From Acidimicrobiales bacterium (GTDB taxonomy: Bacteria > Actinomycetota > Acidimicrobiia > Acidimicrobiales > JABEUL01): a stretch of DNA of 40,445 bases. The DNA is taken from assembly GCA_013044465.1 (NCBI GenBank), contig JABEUL010000244.1, positions 1 through 40,445 on the forward strand, in the 5' to 3' direction. Below are positions 15,010 to 24,970 of the stretch, piece by piece. Below the pieces are notes generated by a model. It was not told the origin of the DNA. It was given only the letters and a program-made list of their open reading frames with translations, and searched no databases. The translations under genes and the position numbers were made by a program. Within the stretch, counting starts at the first letter, position 1, and each line of letters starts with the position of its first letter.

Positions 15010-17754
15010 CTATCTAGCTCCGTGACAGAATTTAAACTTCTTATTCGATCCACACCAGCAAATATCATTTCTACCCAGTTTCTCCCGGTCAGATTTTTTT
15101 ACCGTAACATTCTCGCCAGATGTATCTTTTGGATCAACTGGCTTAGACTCGTTTGGACCCATTGCTGTGGGGATTTCCATAGTTTCTGGCTCAATTTGAG
15201 ACAAGGAATCACCCGGGGTATCCGAAGGTGAGTAGTAAGAGGCTTTAGAGAGATCTGGCATTTCGTTATGCATGGGCGCTAATGCTGCAACCTGAACATG
15301 GAAGACATATTTGAGGTAGTCATCGTCAATGGTTCCTAAAAGTGCAGTGAACATCTCAAAACCTTCGCGTTGCCAAGCTGCAAGTGGGTCTTGCTGGCCC
15401 ATTGCTCGAAGACCAATACCTTCTCTGAGGTAATCCATCTCAGATAAGTGCTCTCTCCATCTTGTATCAATCACCTGGAGCATGATGTCACGCTCGACTG
15501 CCCTTGCCATCTCGTCTCCCCCAGGATACTCCTCATCTTTTTTGGCATAAAACTCCAAGGCCTCAGCAATAATGCTTTCTTTAATCTGGCTAGTATTGTT
15601 AGCCTTTGCCAAATCTTCTTCAGCAAAACCAGTTGGATAATACTCGCGAAGGGCTGATATAAGTTGGCTTAGATTCCACTGCTCTTCGAATTCGGAGGGA
15701 CAGGCGGAATCAGTAACTTTGACGCAAGCATCTTCAATTAATCCAAGAGTTTTTTCATAAAGATCTTCTCCAGCAAGTACACGATCCCTTAATTCATAAA
15801 TGATTTTTCTCTGTTCATTCATGACCTCGTCATATTTAAGAACATCTTTTCGAATTTCAGCATTTCTACCCTCTACTTTGGTCTGAGCTCGTTCAATAGA
15901 TCGAGTTACAAGTTTGGCTTCAATAGGCATCTCATCTGGGATGGTCTTATCCATCACCCAACTAACAGCTCCAGTTGCAAATATTCTCAGGAGATCATCT
16001 TCCAATGAGAGATAAAAGCGACTTTCTCCTGGATCTCCTTGCCTACCTGCTCGACCTCTTAATTGATTGTCAATTCTGCGACTCTCATGTCTTTCAGATC
16101 CCAAAACATAGAGACCACCCAGCTCTCTAATTTTGAATCCTTCAAACTCGCATTCAGATTTAAATTGTTTCAAAAGTGACTCATATTTAGAAGCGTATTC
16201 TTCACTGCCTTCATCTAAACCTAAGGCAAGACATTCCTTTTCGGCCAAGCCTTCAGGATTGCCACCCAACAAAATGTCCACTCCTCGACCAGCCATATTT
16301 GTGGCAACCGTAATAGCGTGAAGTCTTCCTGCTTGCGCCACAATATCAGCTTCCCTAAAGTGCAGCTTTGCATTTAATACCTGGTGAGGAATCCCCTCCT
16401 TGTCCAATAAGGATGATAACTGCTCTGACTTAGCAACCGATGCAGTACCTACTAAAACTGGCTGACCTGTTTCGTATCTTTCCATGATGTCTTTTACAAC
16501 CGCTTTGAACTTAATATCTTCGGTTTTATAGATTACATCGGGCTTGTCCTCTCTCACTAAAGGCAAATGTGTCGGAATAGGTACAACGGGCAGCTTATAT
16601 GTGGTTAAAAATTCTGAAGCTTCGGTTTCTGCTGTTCCTGTCATTCCCGAAAGCTTTGTATACATTCTGAAATAGTTCTGCAAAGTTACGGTGGCCCAAG
16701 TGTGATTTTCGTCCTTAATCTTGACTCGCTCTTTAGCCTCAACTGCTTGATGGAGACCTTCAGACCACCGTCTTCCGTCTAAGATTCTACCCGTATGCTC
16801 ATCAACTATCTGCACCTCACCATTTTGCACAATATAGTCACGGTCTCTGGTGTAGAGCTCTTTTGCTCGCAATGCTTGAGTTAGATGCAGAACCAAATTA
16901 GTGGACATGTCATCGTAGAGGTTGTCTAGTCCCAAAGACTTTTCAACCTTTGCAATACCTTCCTCAGTAGGGAAGACACTCTTCTTATCCTCATCCACGT
17001 CATAGTCCGCCCCCTCTTTAAGGGAACGCGATATCGCGGCAAATTGATAGTAAAGCTTGGACGAGTCCTCAGATGGACCCGAGATAATCAGTGGGGTTCT
17101 AGCCTCATCAATTAAAATCGAGTCAACTTCGTCAACAATTGCAAAATAATGACCTCTTTGAACTTTGCTTTCTAGCTGACGTGCCATATTGTCTCTCAAG
17201 TAATCAAAGCCAAATTCATTGTTCGTTCCATATGTAATGTCACATGAGTAGGCGCGACGCTTCTCTTCAGGTTCGATGACTTGGGAATTAACTATTCCAA
17301 CACTCAAACCCAGAAAATTGTGGATTCTTCCCATCCACTGAGCATCTCGTGAGGCAAGGTACTCATTCACAGTAATTACATGTACACCATCTCCGCTCAG
17401 GGCATTGAGGTAGACGGGAAGCGTGGAAACTAGTGTTTTCCCCTCACCTGTTTTCATTTCGGCAATCCATCCAAAATGCAGCGCCATTCCACCCATTAAC
17501 TGCACGTCATAATGCCGTTGCCCAATTACCCTGTCTGAAGACTCTCTAACAACAGCAAAAGCTTCAATTAAGATGTCATCGAGTGACTCACCATTGTCCA
17601 GACGTTCTTTGAATTCCGCAGTTTTTCCCTTCAATTCATCGTCTGACAAGGAGTGCATTTCATCTTCTAAATCGTTAATTAAAGGCACCACTTCCCCGAG
17701 GCGCCGTATTTTTTTGCCTTCTCCAGCTCGAAGGACTTTAGAAAAAATGCTCAT
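15010..17754 (-). CDS. secA: Preprotein translocase subunit SecA
   Basis: This 914-residue ATPase drives post-translational export through SecYEG. It has the Walker A motif KTGEGKT (residues 101-107), the DEAD-like Walker B VDEVDSILIDEARTPLIIS, the NTD2 motif GRAGRQGDPG, the preprotein cross-linking and scaffold regions, and a C-terminal SEC-C zinc site CWCGSNKKFKFCHG, which binds Zn2+ and SecB or ribosomes in other bacteria. Length and order match the housekeeping SecA1 rather than the shorter accessory SecA2. The ATG at 17754 begins the usual MSIFSKVLRAGEGKK N-terminus. It is the first gene of the secA-prfB unit and is divergent from tRNA-Leu across 75 bp. Confidence 0.98.
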   Translation of the reverse strand: MSIFSKVLRAGEGKKIRRLGEVVPLINDLEDEMHSLSDDELKGKTAEFKERLDNGESLDDILIEAFAVVRESSDRVIGQRHYDVQLMGGMALHFGWIAEMKTGEGKTLVSTLPVYLNALSGDGVHVITVNEYLASRDAQWMGRIHNFLGLSVGIVNSQVIEPEEKRRAYSCDITYGTNNEFGFDYLRDNMARQLESKVQRGHYFAIVDEVDSILIDEARTPLIISGPSEDSSKLYYQFAAISRSLKEGADYDVDEDKKSVFPTEEGIAKVEKSLGLDNLYDDMSTNLVLHLTQALRAKELYTRDRDYIVQNGEVQIVDEHTGRILDGRRWSEGLHQAVEAKERVKIKDENHTWATVTLQNYFRMYTKLSGMTGTAETEASEFLTTYKLPVVPIPTHLPLVREDKPDVIYKTEDIKFKAVVKDIMERYETGQPVLVGTASVAKSEQLSSLLDKEGIPHQVLNAKLHFREADIVAQAGRLHAITVATNMAGRGVDILLGGNPEGLAEKECLALGLDEGSEEYASKYESLLKQFKSECEFEGFKIRELGGLYVLGSERHESRRIDNQLRGRAGRQGDPGESRFYLSLEDDLLRIFATGAVSWVMDKTIPDEMPIEAKLVTRSIERAQTKVEGRNAEIRKDVLKYDEVMNEQRKIIYELRDRVLAGEDLYEKTLGLIEDACVKVTDSACPSEFEEQWNLSQLISALREYYPTGFAEEDLAKANNTSQIKESIIAEALEFYAKKDEEYPGGDEMARAVERDIMLQVIDTRWREHLSEMDYLREGIGLRAMGQQDPLAAWQREGFEMFTALLGTIDDDYLKYVFHVQVAALAPMHNEMPDLSKASYYSPSDTPGDSLSQIEPETMEIPTAMGPNESKPVDPKDTSGENVTVKKSDREKLGRNDICWCGSNKKFKFCHGAR

Positions 17755-17786
17755 AGATTAATCATTCTAGATAAAAACTGTCCCTA

Positions 17787-17817
17787 TTGATTTCGGGCAC
17801 GAAAAAGTTGCTATCAT
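17787..17817 (+). promoter_or_regulatory. Candidate promoter of tRNA-Leu
   Basis: TTGATT at 17787-17792 and TATCAT at 17812-17817 resemble -35 and -10 hexamers with a 19-base spacer, which is slightly long. The -10 element ends 12 bases before the tRNA. This is a reading by eye; the alternative of a promoter shared with secA is open. Confidence 0.3.
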
Positions 17818-17829
17818 CTAATGAGCTAA

Positions 17830-17912
17830 GCGGACGTGGCGGAATTTGGCAGACGCGCCGGGTTTAGGTCCCGGTGCCGCAAGGCGTGTGGGTTCAAATC
17901 CCACCGTCCGCA
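17830..17912 (+). tRNA. tRNA-Leu (anticodon UAG)
   Basis: The acceptor stem GCGGACG pairs with CGTCCGC at 17905-17911, and the discriminator base is A. The anticodon stem CCGGG/CCCGG encloses the loop TTTAGGT, giving anticodon UAG, which reads CUA and other CUN leucine codons. A long variable arm (TGCCGCAAGGCG) marks the class II shape of tRNA-Leu. The T-loop is GGTTCAAATCC. The 3' CCA is not encoded and must be added by the nucleotidyltransferase. The gene is convergent with ctaD, ending 6 bases before its stop. Confidence 0.96.
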
Positions 17913-17918
17913 CTTAAT

Positions 17919-19667
17919 TTAGTCTGCAGCTGAAGCCACTTTTTCCTTTTTATGCCTATTGTGCATAATGGTGGTTGCATCCGGGTGATTGATATCCCAC
18001 ACAGGTCTTTCGGACCTAATTGGCGGCAACTTCGTAAAGTTGTGTGAGGGTGGGGGTGACGATGTATACCACTCCAAAGTATGTCCATCCCATGGATTAT
18101 CCCCAGCAACGGTCGGATAAATCAGTGAAATTATTATGTTGATTACAATTAAACCGACTCCAATGGCAATTATGGCTGAACCAATAGTCGCAATTTCATT
18201 GGCAGTTGCATAGCCCGAAGCCGGACTATAGCTTGCAATTCTTCTTGGCATTCCTCGAAGACCAAGCCAGTACCAAGGCAAAATCAAACTCCAAACCCCA
18301 ACAAACACTAACCAAAAGGAGATCTTCCCTAATCTATCATTCATCATTTTGCCAGTTGCTTTGGGAAACCAATAGAAAACTCCTCCAAAGCCACCAAAAA
18401 GGACGAAGGCGAGTATCACATTATGGAAATGGGCCACGACAAAATATGTGTCATGCGTAGCAAAGTCAATAGGTGGAGAGGCCAGTAAAATCCCAGTCAG
18501 GCCGCCCAAAAGGAAAACCAGTAAAAATCCAGTCATAAAAAGCATTGGAGTATCGAATTTTATCGACCCGCGCCACATGGTCCCAATCCAGTTGAAAAAC
18601 TTAATACCTGTCGGAATTGCAATCAAATAACTTGCAAAACTGAAGTAAGGTAGCAAAACCGCACCAGTGGTAAACATATGGTGTGCCCACACACCAGTAG
18701 AAAGTCCTGCGATGGTAATTGTGGCAGCAACCATTCCCTTATAACCAAATAGCGGTTTGCGACTGAATACGGGGATAATCTCGGTCATTATCCCAAAGAA
18801 GGGTAAAACTAAGATATATACCTCCGGATGACCCCAGAACCAAAATAAATGCTGCCAAAGTAAAGGCACTCCCCCATGGGTCGCATCAAAAATGTGAGTC
18901 CCAAAGTGACGATCACAAAACAACATCACCAGCGCTGCGGTTAACACTGGGAAAGCAATCAGTATCAAAAGCCCAACGACAACCATGTTCCAGGTGAAAA
19001 TTGGAACCCTCCACATTGACATTCCAGGTGCTCTGAGGTAGAAAACCGTGGTGACTATGTTGACCCCAGTAAAAATAGCTGAAAATCCGGTAAGCAATAA
19101 GGCAATTATCCAAAGATCGGGTCCAACTCCCGGAGAGTTGACAGCATTTGAAAGTGGAGCATACGCAACCCACCCAAAGTCAGCTGCACCGCCAACACTC
19201 AAAAAGCCGCTGACCATAATTAACGAACCTGACAAGTAAAGCCAGTAACTAAGAGCATTTAGTCTCGGAAATGCCATGTCTGGGGCACCTACTTGGAGCG
19301 GCACGATGTAGTTAGCAAAGCCTCCGAAGGCAATAGGTCCGGCAAAAAGGTAAATCATTAGCGAACCGTGCATTGTAAACAACTCATCAAATTGATGTTG
19401 ATTTACCAGATGCAAATCTGGCGCACTAAGTTGAAAACGTATTACTTCAGCCAAAAGGCCGGCAATTACAAAAAATATTAAAGCAGTGATCGTGTAACTC
19501 ATCCCAATCACCTTGTGATCGGTCGAAGTTAGCCATTTTAGAATTCCTGTAGGTCCGTGGTGATCGTGTCCTCCGTGGTCACTGTCGCTTTGGTGATGAC
19601 CTTCCAGTTGTCCTCCATAGCTTTCGCCTTCAGGAGAGACAGCTCGCCGCGGCGAAGTTATCGTCAT
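17919..19667 (-). CDS. ctaD: Cytochrome c oxidase subunit I (aa3-type)
   Basis: This 582-residue heme-copper oxidase subunit has about 12 membrane segments. It contains WFWGHPEVYILVLPFFG (CuB His and the cross-linked Tyr), VWAHHMFTTG (two further CuB His) and HDTYFVVAHFHNVI (heme ligands). It reduces oxygen to water and pumps protons at the cytoplasmic membrane. The proton-channel residues of the A family, such as those around GPIAFGGFANYIVPLQ, fit an aa3 enzyme. The ATG at 19667 follows a good GGAGGA Shine-Dalgarno. The N-terminal 40 residues are cytoplasmic, with a His-rich run (GHHQSDSDHGGHDHHG) that is not part of the catalytic core. Subunits II and III are not in this window, so the oxidase genes are split on the chromosome. 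Confidence 0.97.
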   Translation of the reverse strand: MTITSPRRAVSPEGESYGGQLEGHHQSDSDHGGHDHHGPTGILKWLTSTDHKVIGMSYTITALIFFVIAGLLAEVIRFQLSAPDLHLVNQHQFDELFTMHGSLMIYLFAGPIAFGGFANYIVPLQVGAPDMAFPRLNALSYWLYLSGSLIMVSGFLSVGGAADFGWVAYAPLSNAVNSPGVGPDLWIIALLLTGFSAIFTGVNIVTTVFYLRAPGMSMWRVPIFTWNMVVVGLLILIAFPVLTAALVMLFCDRHFGTHIFDATHGGVPLLWQHLFWFWGHPEVYILVLPFFGIMTEIIPVFSRKPLFGYKGMVAATITIAGLSTGVWAHHMFTTGAVLLPYFSFASYLIAIPTGIKFFNWIGTMWRGSIKFDTPMLFMTGFLLVFLLGGLTGILLASPPIDFATHDTYFVVAHFHNVILAFVLFGGFGGVFYWFPKATGKMMNDRLGKISFWLVFVGVWSLILPWYWLGLRGMPRRIASYSPASGYATANEIATIGSAIIAIGVGLIVINIIISLIYPTVAGDNPWDGHTLEWYTSSPPPSHNFTKLPPIRSERPVWDINHPDATTIMHNRHKKEKVASAAD

Positions 19668-19818
19668 CTTTCTATATCCTCCAGAGTTTTCAGAATTCTA
19701 AATGCAACTAACAAAATTACCTAAAAGCGTCTCAGCAAGAATTCGCTTTCCATCTACTTTATACGCTTTTTTGCAACGATTGTTGCTTTCTTTTCATTAT
19801 TGGCGCTCTCGGACTGCC

Positions 19819-20751
19819 CTAGGAGCGCTTGAGTCCTGCTCTTTGACCTCTGGTCACAAACTTAAGTGCCATTTTTCGGCTAGCTTCATCGATCATTTCG
19901 TCCCCAAACATCACCGCACCCTTCCGGTCGGTTTCAGTGGCAACTTGATAAGCCTCCAGTATTGCCCAGGCTTTGTCAAACTGCTCTTGCGTTGGAGAGT
20001 AGATCTCGTTGATAACTTTTACCTGGTCAGGATGGAGAGCCCACTTCCCGTCATAGCCCAAAGTCCTAGTCCTCATGCAATAATCTCGCAGGTTATCAAG
20101 CTCTTTAATCTTCAAGTACGGTCCATCAATTACTTGGAGCCCATTGGCTCGTCCGGCCATGAGAATCTTGTTAAACACGTAGTGAAAATGATCCCCAGGA
20201 TAGTCAGAAATCTGCACACCACCAGTTAACACAGGCATTTCCATGGATGCAGCGAAATCAGCAGGACCAAAAACAATTGTCTCCATCCGAGAAGATGATG
20301 CACATATCTCTTCGACATTTATCAGACCTCTTGCAGTCTCGATCTGTGCTTCAATACCTATGTGCCCGATCGGCAAACCCACATTTTTTTCTATCTGTGT
20401 TAGTAATAGATCCATCGCAATTACTTCTGCCGCTGACTCTACCTTTGGCATCATAATTTCATCGAGGCGCTCCCCCGCATTGCCTACAACTTCAATTACG
20501 TCACCATAAGTCCATGCCGTATCCCAAGCATTTACTCGGACACACATCACTCGTTCACCCCAGTCAAGAGTTTTAATAGCCTCTACAACTTTGGCTCTGG
20601 CACCCTCTTTTTCTAATGGAGCAACTGAATCCTCCAAATCCAGGAAGGTCATGTCCGCTTCAATTGTGGGACCTTTTTGCAAAAAGCGCTCTGAAGATCC
20701 GGGGACGGAGAGACAGCTTCTTCGAGGTAGGTTTCTAGATCTTTCTGACAT
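19819..20751 (-). CDS. HpcH/HpaI aldolase / citrate lyase beta-like protein (CoA ester lyase)
   Basis: This 310-residue TIM-barrel enzyme of the CitE/malyl-CoA lyase family has RRSCLSVPGSSERFLQKG (phosphate/CoA binding start), TFLDLEDSVAP with catalytic and metal acidic residues, IGIEAQIETARGL with the metal-binding Glu, VFGPADFAASM, and GKWALHPDQVKVINE near the C-terminus. Such enzymes split or condense malyl-CoA, beta-methylmalyl-CoA or citramalyl-CoA into glyoxylate or pyruvate and a short acyl-CoA using Mg2+. The citrate lyase complex partners (alpha subunit and acyl carrier) are absent here, which favours the free CoA-ester lyase. The exact substrate cannot be read from sequence. The ATG at 20751 gives the family length. 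Confidence 0.9.
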   Translation of the reverse strand: MSERSRNLPRRSCLSVPGSSERFLQKGPTIEADMTFLDLEDSVAPLEKEGARAKVVEAIKTLDWGERVMCVRVNAWDTAWTYGDVIEVVGNAGERLDEIMMPKVESAAEVIAMDLLLTQIEKNVGLPIGHIGIEAQIETARGLINVEEICASSSRMETIVFGPADFAASMEMPVLTGGVQISDYPGDHFHYVFNKILMAGRANGLQVIDGPYLKIKELDNLRDYCMRTRTLGYDGKWALHPDQVKVINEIYSPTQEQFDKAWAILEAYQVATETDRKGAVMFGDEMIDEASRKMALKFVTRGQRAGLKRS

Positions 20752-20824
20752 GGATTCTATGGTATGCCAGAATTAACCAACGTTTAGAAACTTTGCGGAA
20801 AGCAAGAAGGAATTTCCTAGTTAA

Positions 20825-21505
20825 TCAGGGGATTTCCCGATTAAAGAATTCGATGGTTTCCTCGAAAGCGACTTTCGAAGCTTCAGGATCGTAAACCTCT
20901 GGTCTTGTGTCATTGAAAAATGCGTGTTGAGCTCCTGGATATATCTTCAATTTCGCTTCAATCCCAGACGATTTCAGTTCGTCGCCCAGGGCCTCAACAG
21001 CTTCTTTTGAGGCAAAATCATCCAGTTCTGCATAATGCCCCAAAACCTTAGCTCTCATTTGAGAATAGTCCGGCTTTGCCTCGGGCCAAGGAATCAAGCC
21101 ATACCAAGGCACTACCGCCGATACGGCATCACCTCTTTTAGCTGCCAGCACGAGGGCCAGCCCACCTCCCATGCAAAAACCAGTAACACCCACACTGCTA
21201 TTTCCAGTGCGTCGAATCAACTCATCTACGGCTCCGCTCATATCTTTAGCTGCGGTATCCATTTTCAAAGCCATCATTGCCTTAGCTGCCTCATCAGGCT
21301 CTTTTGTTGACGCGCCGTGGTAAAGGTCCGGTGCCAGTGCCGTAAATCCTTTTTTTGCAAAGCGATCGCAAACATCCTTGATGTGAGGCACTAAACCCCA
21401 CCATTCCTGAATTACGACAACACCTTTGCCGTTTGCCGCCTCTGGAACAGCTAAATAGCCAGAGGCGCTCTGTCCGTTTGATGGAAATTCAATCATCGTA
21501 CCCAT
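20825..21505 (-). CDS. Dienelactone hydrolase family protein
   Basis: This 226-residue alpha/beta hydrolase belongs to the dienelactone hydrolase (carboxymethylenebutenolidase) family. The Cys nucleophile is in GFCMGGG (Cys111) rather than the Ser of most hydrolases. EWWG near residue 34 supplies the Glu that activates the Cys. HYAELDDF supplies the Asp, and GAQHAFFND the His. The classical reaction opens dienelactone to maleylacetate in chloroaromatic degradation, but many homologues act on other lactones and esters, and no aromatic-degradation genes are nearby. The first ATG of the frame is used; an in-frame ATG three codons later (MIEFPS) is also plausible. Confidence 0.9.
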   Translation of the reverse strand: MGTMIEFPSNGQSASGYLAVPEAANGKGVVVIQEWWGLVPHIKDVCDRFAKKGFTALAPDLYHGASTKEPDEAAKAMMALKMDTAAKDMSGAVDELIRRTGNSSVGVTGFCMGGGLALVLAAKRGDAVSAVVPWYGLIPWPEAKPDYSQMRAKVLGHYAELDDFASKEAVEALGDELKSSGIEAKLKIYPGAQHAFFNDTRPEVYDPEASKVAFEETIEFFNREIP

Positions 21506-21567
21506 ATGTGCATCTTACCTTTCATAGAAATTAATTTCCAGAGCTATTGGGCGGTTTTGTCCAATTT

Positions 21568-22029
21568 CTAATATTTCCCACCGAGCTTTGAATGATCCCA
21601 CGATACATATTGCCTTGGGTGCACTCTAACTGCAATTCGCTTTTTTGACATCATCTCAACTGATCTAATTCCATTTTCGTCTAGAGGACCGAAATATCTC
21701 TCGTAAATCGAACTTCCAATTTCAATTATTTCCTCCTGGGACTCCGAATAATCTACGTCAGCTACAAATTCAACGCCTTTAAGCTCGGAATAACTTTCAC
21801 CCGATTCAACCATGCAAGTAATCACTGGGCTTCTTTTGATATTTATAGCCTTTTGAGATTTAGCAAATGTCCAAAATCCCAGTGTGCCATCCAAATAAAA
21901 GCCATACCACATTGCCACTAGGTGCGGAATTGAATCTAGTCCAAGAGTTGCTATCGCCATGTTATTGCGAAGCGATAAGTAATCTTGTATTTCTTTAGAA
22001 GTCATCTGGATTTGGGATCTTTTACTCAC
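21568..22029 (-). CDS. Pyridoxamine 5'-phosphate oxidase-fold (PPOX) flavin/F420-binding protein
   Basis: This small split-barrel protein is 145-153 residues long. It contains NNMAIATLGLDSIPHLVAMWYGF, the conserved strand and turn that holds flavin or F420 phosphate, then FWTFAKSQKAINIKRSP (phosphate contacts), and VHPRQYVSWDHSKLGG near the end, a pattern common in actinobacterial PPOX-class F420-dependent or probable flavin proteins. The cofactor and substrate are not decidable from sequence. The start is a GTG at 22029 or an ATG at 22005 (MTSKEIQDYL); the second gives the more typical N-terminus. It stands alone between the dienelactone hydrolase and uvrA. Confidence 0.8.
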   Translation of the reverse strand: MSKRSQIQMTSKEIQDYLSLRNNMAIATLGLDSIPHLVAMWYGFYLDGTLGFWTFAKSQKAINIKRSPVITCMVESGESYSELKGVEFVADVDYSESQEEIIEIGSSIYERYFGPLDENGIRSVEMMSKKRIAVRVHPRQYVSWDHSKLGGKY

Positions 22030-22102
22030 CTGATAAGTTTCTCATAACCAAGAGGCCTCTAGGTACGACAAGTTCAAAATCCGACAAAAAAACAAGGAAT
22101 TG

Positions 22103-24970
22103 TTACTTTTTAGCCAATGCCTTTTTTAAGTAATTACCAGTGTAGGATTTCTTAACCTTAGCAACAGCTTCAGGTGTTCCTTGTGCCACAATTTGACCAC
22201 CACCTATCCCGCCTTCAGGTCCCAAATCTATTATCCAGTCCGCTGTTTTAATCACATCAAGATTATGCTCAATTACGAGGACTGTGTTGCCTGTAGCTAC
22301 TAGACGCTCCAATACCTCTAGTAGGCGCGCAACGTCTTCCATGTGCAAACCTGTGGTGGGTTCATCTAGAACATAGAACGTTGATCCAGTAGATCGCTTA
22401 GCGAGTTCACTAGCGAGCTTCACTCTTTGTGCCTCTCCTCCTGAAAGACTAGGCGCACTTTGCCCAAGACGGACATACCCGAGGCCGACATCAACCAGAG
22501 TTTGAAGAATGCGTGCAATGCTTGGGTGGTTGGCAAAAATCTCGAGGGCATCATCAATTGGCGAATTTAGTACATCGGCAATACTGTAGCCACGATAAGT
22601 AATCTCTAAGGTATCTCGATTGTAGCGAGACCCCCCGCAACCCTCGCATTTCACATAGACGTCGGGTAAAAAATGCATTTCAACTTTGATCGTGCCATCG
22701 CCCTGGCAAACCTGGCAGCGCCCACCTGTAACGTTAAAAGAAAATCTTCCTGGCTGATAACCTCGCGTCCTGGCCTCAGGTGTCAAGGCAAAAAGCTTTC
22801 TAATATGGTCAAATACTCCGCTGTAAGTAGCTGGATTAGATCTAGGGGTGCGACCAATCGCAGACTGATCAATAGAAATTATCTTGTCGATTATTCCAGA
22901 TATAAATAGTTTTTCTAGATGATCAAATCTTATTGACTCGTTAGTTTCTGCGTTTAAGTATCTAGCCAGTGCTTTTAGGAGAACAGAGTTTACCAAAGTC
23001 GATTTTCCAGATCCTGAGACGCCGGTGACCGCCACAAATAAACCTAGAGGTATCTCAACTTCAAGTGAATCTATATTGTTGGCACTCACTCCTTCTAGTT
23101 TGAGGTACTTGAGAGGATCTTTAGACTTACGTTTCGGGATGGCGATTTTCTTAGTACCACTTAGATACTGTCCGGTGATTGAAGATTCACATTTAATGAT
23201 TTCTTCCAATACTCCTGCCACTACTATCTCTCCGCCGTGTTCTCCTGCTCTTGGTCCCACATCAACTATGTAATCTGCCGAACGGAGAATTTCTTCGTCG
23301 TGTTCAACTACCACGACCGTATTGTCCAAGTCCCGAAGACGCTGAAGCATTACAATTAAACGGGCGTTATCTCTTTGGTGCAAACCAATGGATGGCTCGT
23401 CTAGCACGTAAAGAACGCCAGTCAATCCTGATCCAATCTGGGAAGCTAATCTAATCCTCTGCGCCTCGCCTCCTGCTAATGTGCCAGAACTTCGATGGAG
23501 ATTGAGATACTGCAACCCAACCTCGCACAAAAAGCGCAACCGGTTTGAGACTTCTTTAAGAAGTCGGTCGGCGATTTGAGCCTCTCTTTGGGTTAGCTTA
23601 ATACTTTTGAAAAATTCATAAAGTTCGTCGATGGGCATTAGAGAAAGCTCAGCAATTGAAAGACCTTTTACTTTGACTGCCAGTACTTCTGGCTTTAACC
23701 GGGTTCCATTGCATGAATGACAAACAACGTTGGTCATGTAGCGGCTCATATACTCTCTGCCGCCCTCACTTTCAGATTCTTGGTATTTTCTCTCTACCCA
23801 ACGTTTAAGTCCCTCAAACTGATTGACTGTGTGACGTCTGGTGCCATAACGACCTTTGAATTTAACTGTGATTGGCTTTGAGGAAAATCCATCAAGTATT
23901 AGCTTTTTATGTGCCGCTTTTAACTTTGACCAAGGAATTGTTGTAGGAATGTTGTTGGGTGATTCAAGGCTCTTGATCACGTGCAGATAATAGCTTCCAC
24001 GAGCTGAATTCCAGGGAAGCAAAACTCCCTCTTCAATTGATAGAGATGGATGCCCTATAATTCTTTCTAAATCTGCTTCCATCCTGACTCCAAGTCCACT
24101 GCAGTCGCTACAAGCACCATAAGGCGAGTTAAACGAAAACATTCTTGGAGCTAAGTCCTCAAAGGAAGTCCCACAAGAGAGACATACAGCATGTTGAGAG
24201 TAGCGAAGTTTTTCTACGATATCATCGACCTCTACTTCGCCTTTAGAAAGAAGCTCAACTTCTAGGTGGCCCCCACTCAAGTTGAGTGCCGCTTCAACTG
24301 ACTCTGAAAGCCTCCTTGAAACACTCGCTTTAATCACGACTCTGTCGACAACAACTTCTACACGGTGCTGTTCGTATCTAGCCAGATCGATCTCTCCTTC
24401 TTTGGCCAAATTGGACTCTAGTATCTGACCATCTACCCTGATTCTGGAAAACCCTTGTTTGAAAAGATCCTTTACCAAGGTGGAATAGGATCCTTTCCGA
24501 TCTTCGACAATAGGTGAGACAATTAGGACTCTGGAAGATTCCGGCAGGCTCATTATGGAGTCGACAATTTCTTGGGGCGATTGCCTGCCTACCAAGGTTT
24601 TACATTTTGGACAGTGTTGCAACCCAATTCGTGCGTATAAGAGCCTTAAGTAATCGTAGATCTCCGTAATAGTACCTACGGTCGATCTTGGATTGGCCGA
24701 GGTAGTCTTTTGATCAATGGCAATGGAGGGTGAGAGTCCCTCTATGGAATCGACATCGGGTTTCTCGCTTTGTCCAAGAAACTGTCTAGCATAAGCGGAC
24801 AAGGATTCAACATATCGCCTGCGTCCTTCAGCATACAGAGTGTCAAAAGCCAAAGACGATTTGCCCGAACCGGAAAGTCCTGAAATTACAGTGAGTGATG
24901 AACGTGGGATCTCTAGTGAAACATTTTTTAAATTGTGCTCTTTTGCACCTTTGATTATGATTTTATCCAT
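22103..24970 (-). CDS. uvrA: Excinuclease ABC subunit A
   Basis: This 955-residue DNA-damage recognition ATPase of nucleotide excision repair has two ABC modules. The first has GLSGSGKSSLAFDTLYAEG and the second GVSGSGKSTLVNSVL. The signature motifs are LAGGEAQRIRLASQIG and LSGGEAQRVKLASELAK. Zinc-finger cysteines are visible (CLSCGTSF with CSDCSG, and CQVCQGDG with CEGCGGSRYN). It loads UvrB at lesions. The start MDKIIIKGAKEHNLKNV gives the family length. Its ATG overlaps the end of uvrB by 8 bases, so it is translated in coupling with uvrB. I see no damage-response operator upstream of this operon. Confidence 0.98.
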   Translation of the reverse strand: MDKIIIKGAKEHNLKNVSLEIPRSSLTVISGLSGSGKSSLAFDTLYAEGRRRYVESLSAYARQFLGQSEKPDVDSIEGLSPSIAIDQKTTSANPRSTVGTITEIYDYLRLLYARIGLQHCPKCKTLVGRQSPQEIVDSIMSLPESSRVLIVSPIVEDRKGSYSTLVKDLFKQGFSRIRVDGQILESNLAKEGEIDLARYEQHRVEVVVDRVVIKASVSRRLSESVEAALNLSGGHLEVELLSKGEVEVDDIVEKLRYSQHAVCLSCGTSFEDLAPRMFSFNSPYGACSDCSGLGVRMEADLERIIGHPSLSIEEGVLLPWNSARGSYYLHVIKSLESPNNIPTTIPWSKLKAAHKKLILDGFSSKPITVKFKGRYGTRRHTVNQFEGLKRWVERKYQESESEGGREYMSRYMTNVVCHSCNGTRLKPEVLAVKVKGLSIAELSLMPIDELYEFFKSIKLTQREAQIADRLLKEVSNRLRFLCEVGLQYLNLHRSSGTLAGGEAQRIRLASQIGSGLTGVLYVLDEPSIGLHQRDNARLIVMLQRLRDLDNTVVVVEHDEEILRSADYIVDVGPRAGEHGGEIVVAGVLEEIIKCESSITGQYLSGTKKIAIPKRKSKDPLKYLKLEGVSANNIDSLEVEIPLGLFVAVTGVSGSGKSTLVNSVLLKALARYLNAETNESIRFDHLEKLFISGIIDKIISIDQSAIGRTPRSNPATYSGVFDHIRKLFALTPEARTRGYQPGRFSFNVTGGRCQVCQGDGTIKVEMHFLPDVYVKCEGCGGSRYNRDTLEITYRGYSIADVLNSPIDDALEIFANHPSIARILQTLVDVGLGYVRLGQSAPSLSGGEAQRVKLASELAKRSTGSTFYVLDEPTTGLHMEDVARLLEVLERLVATGNTVLVIEHNLDVIKTADWIIDLGPEGGIGGGQIVAQGTPEAVAKVKKSYTGNYLKKALAKK

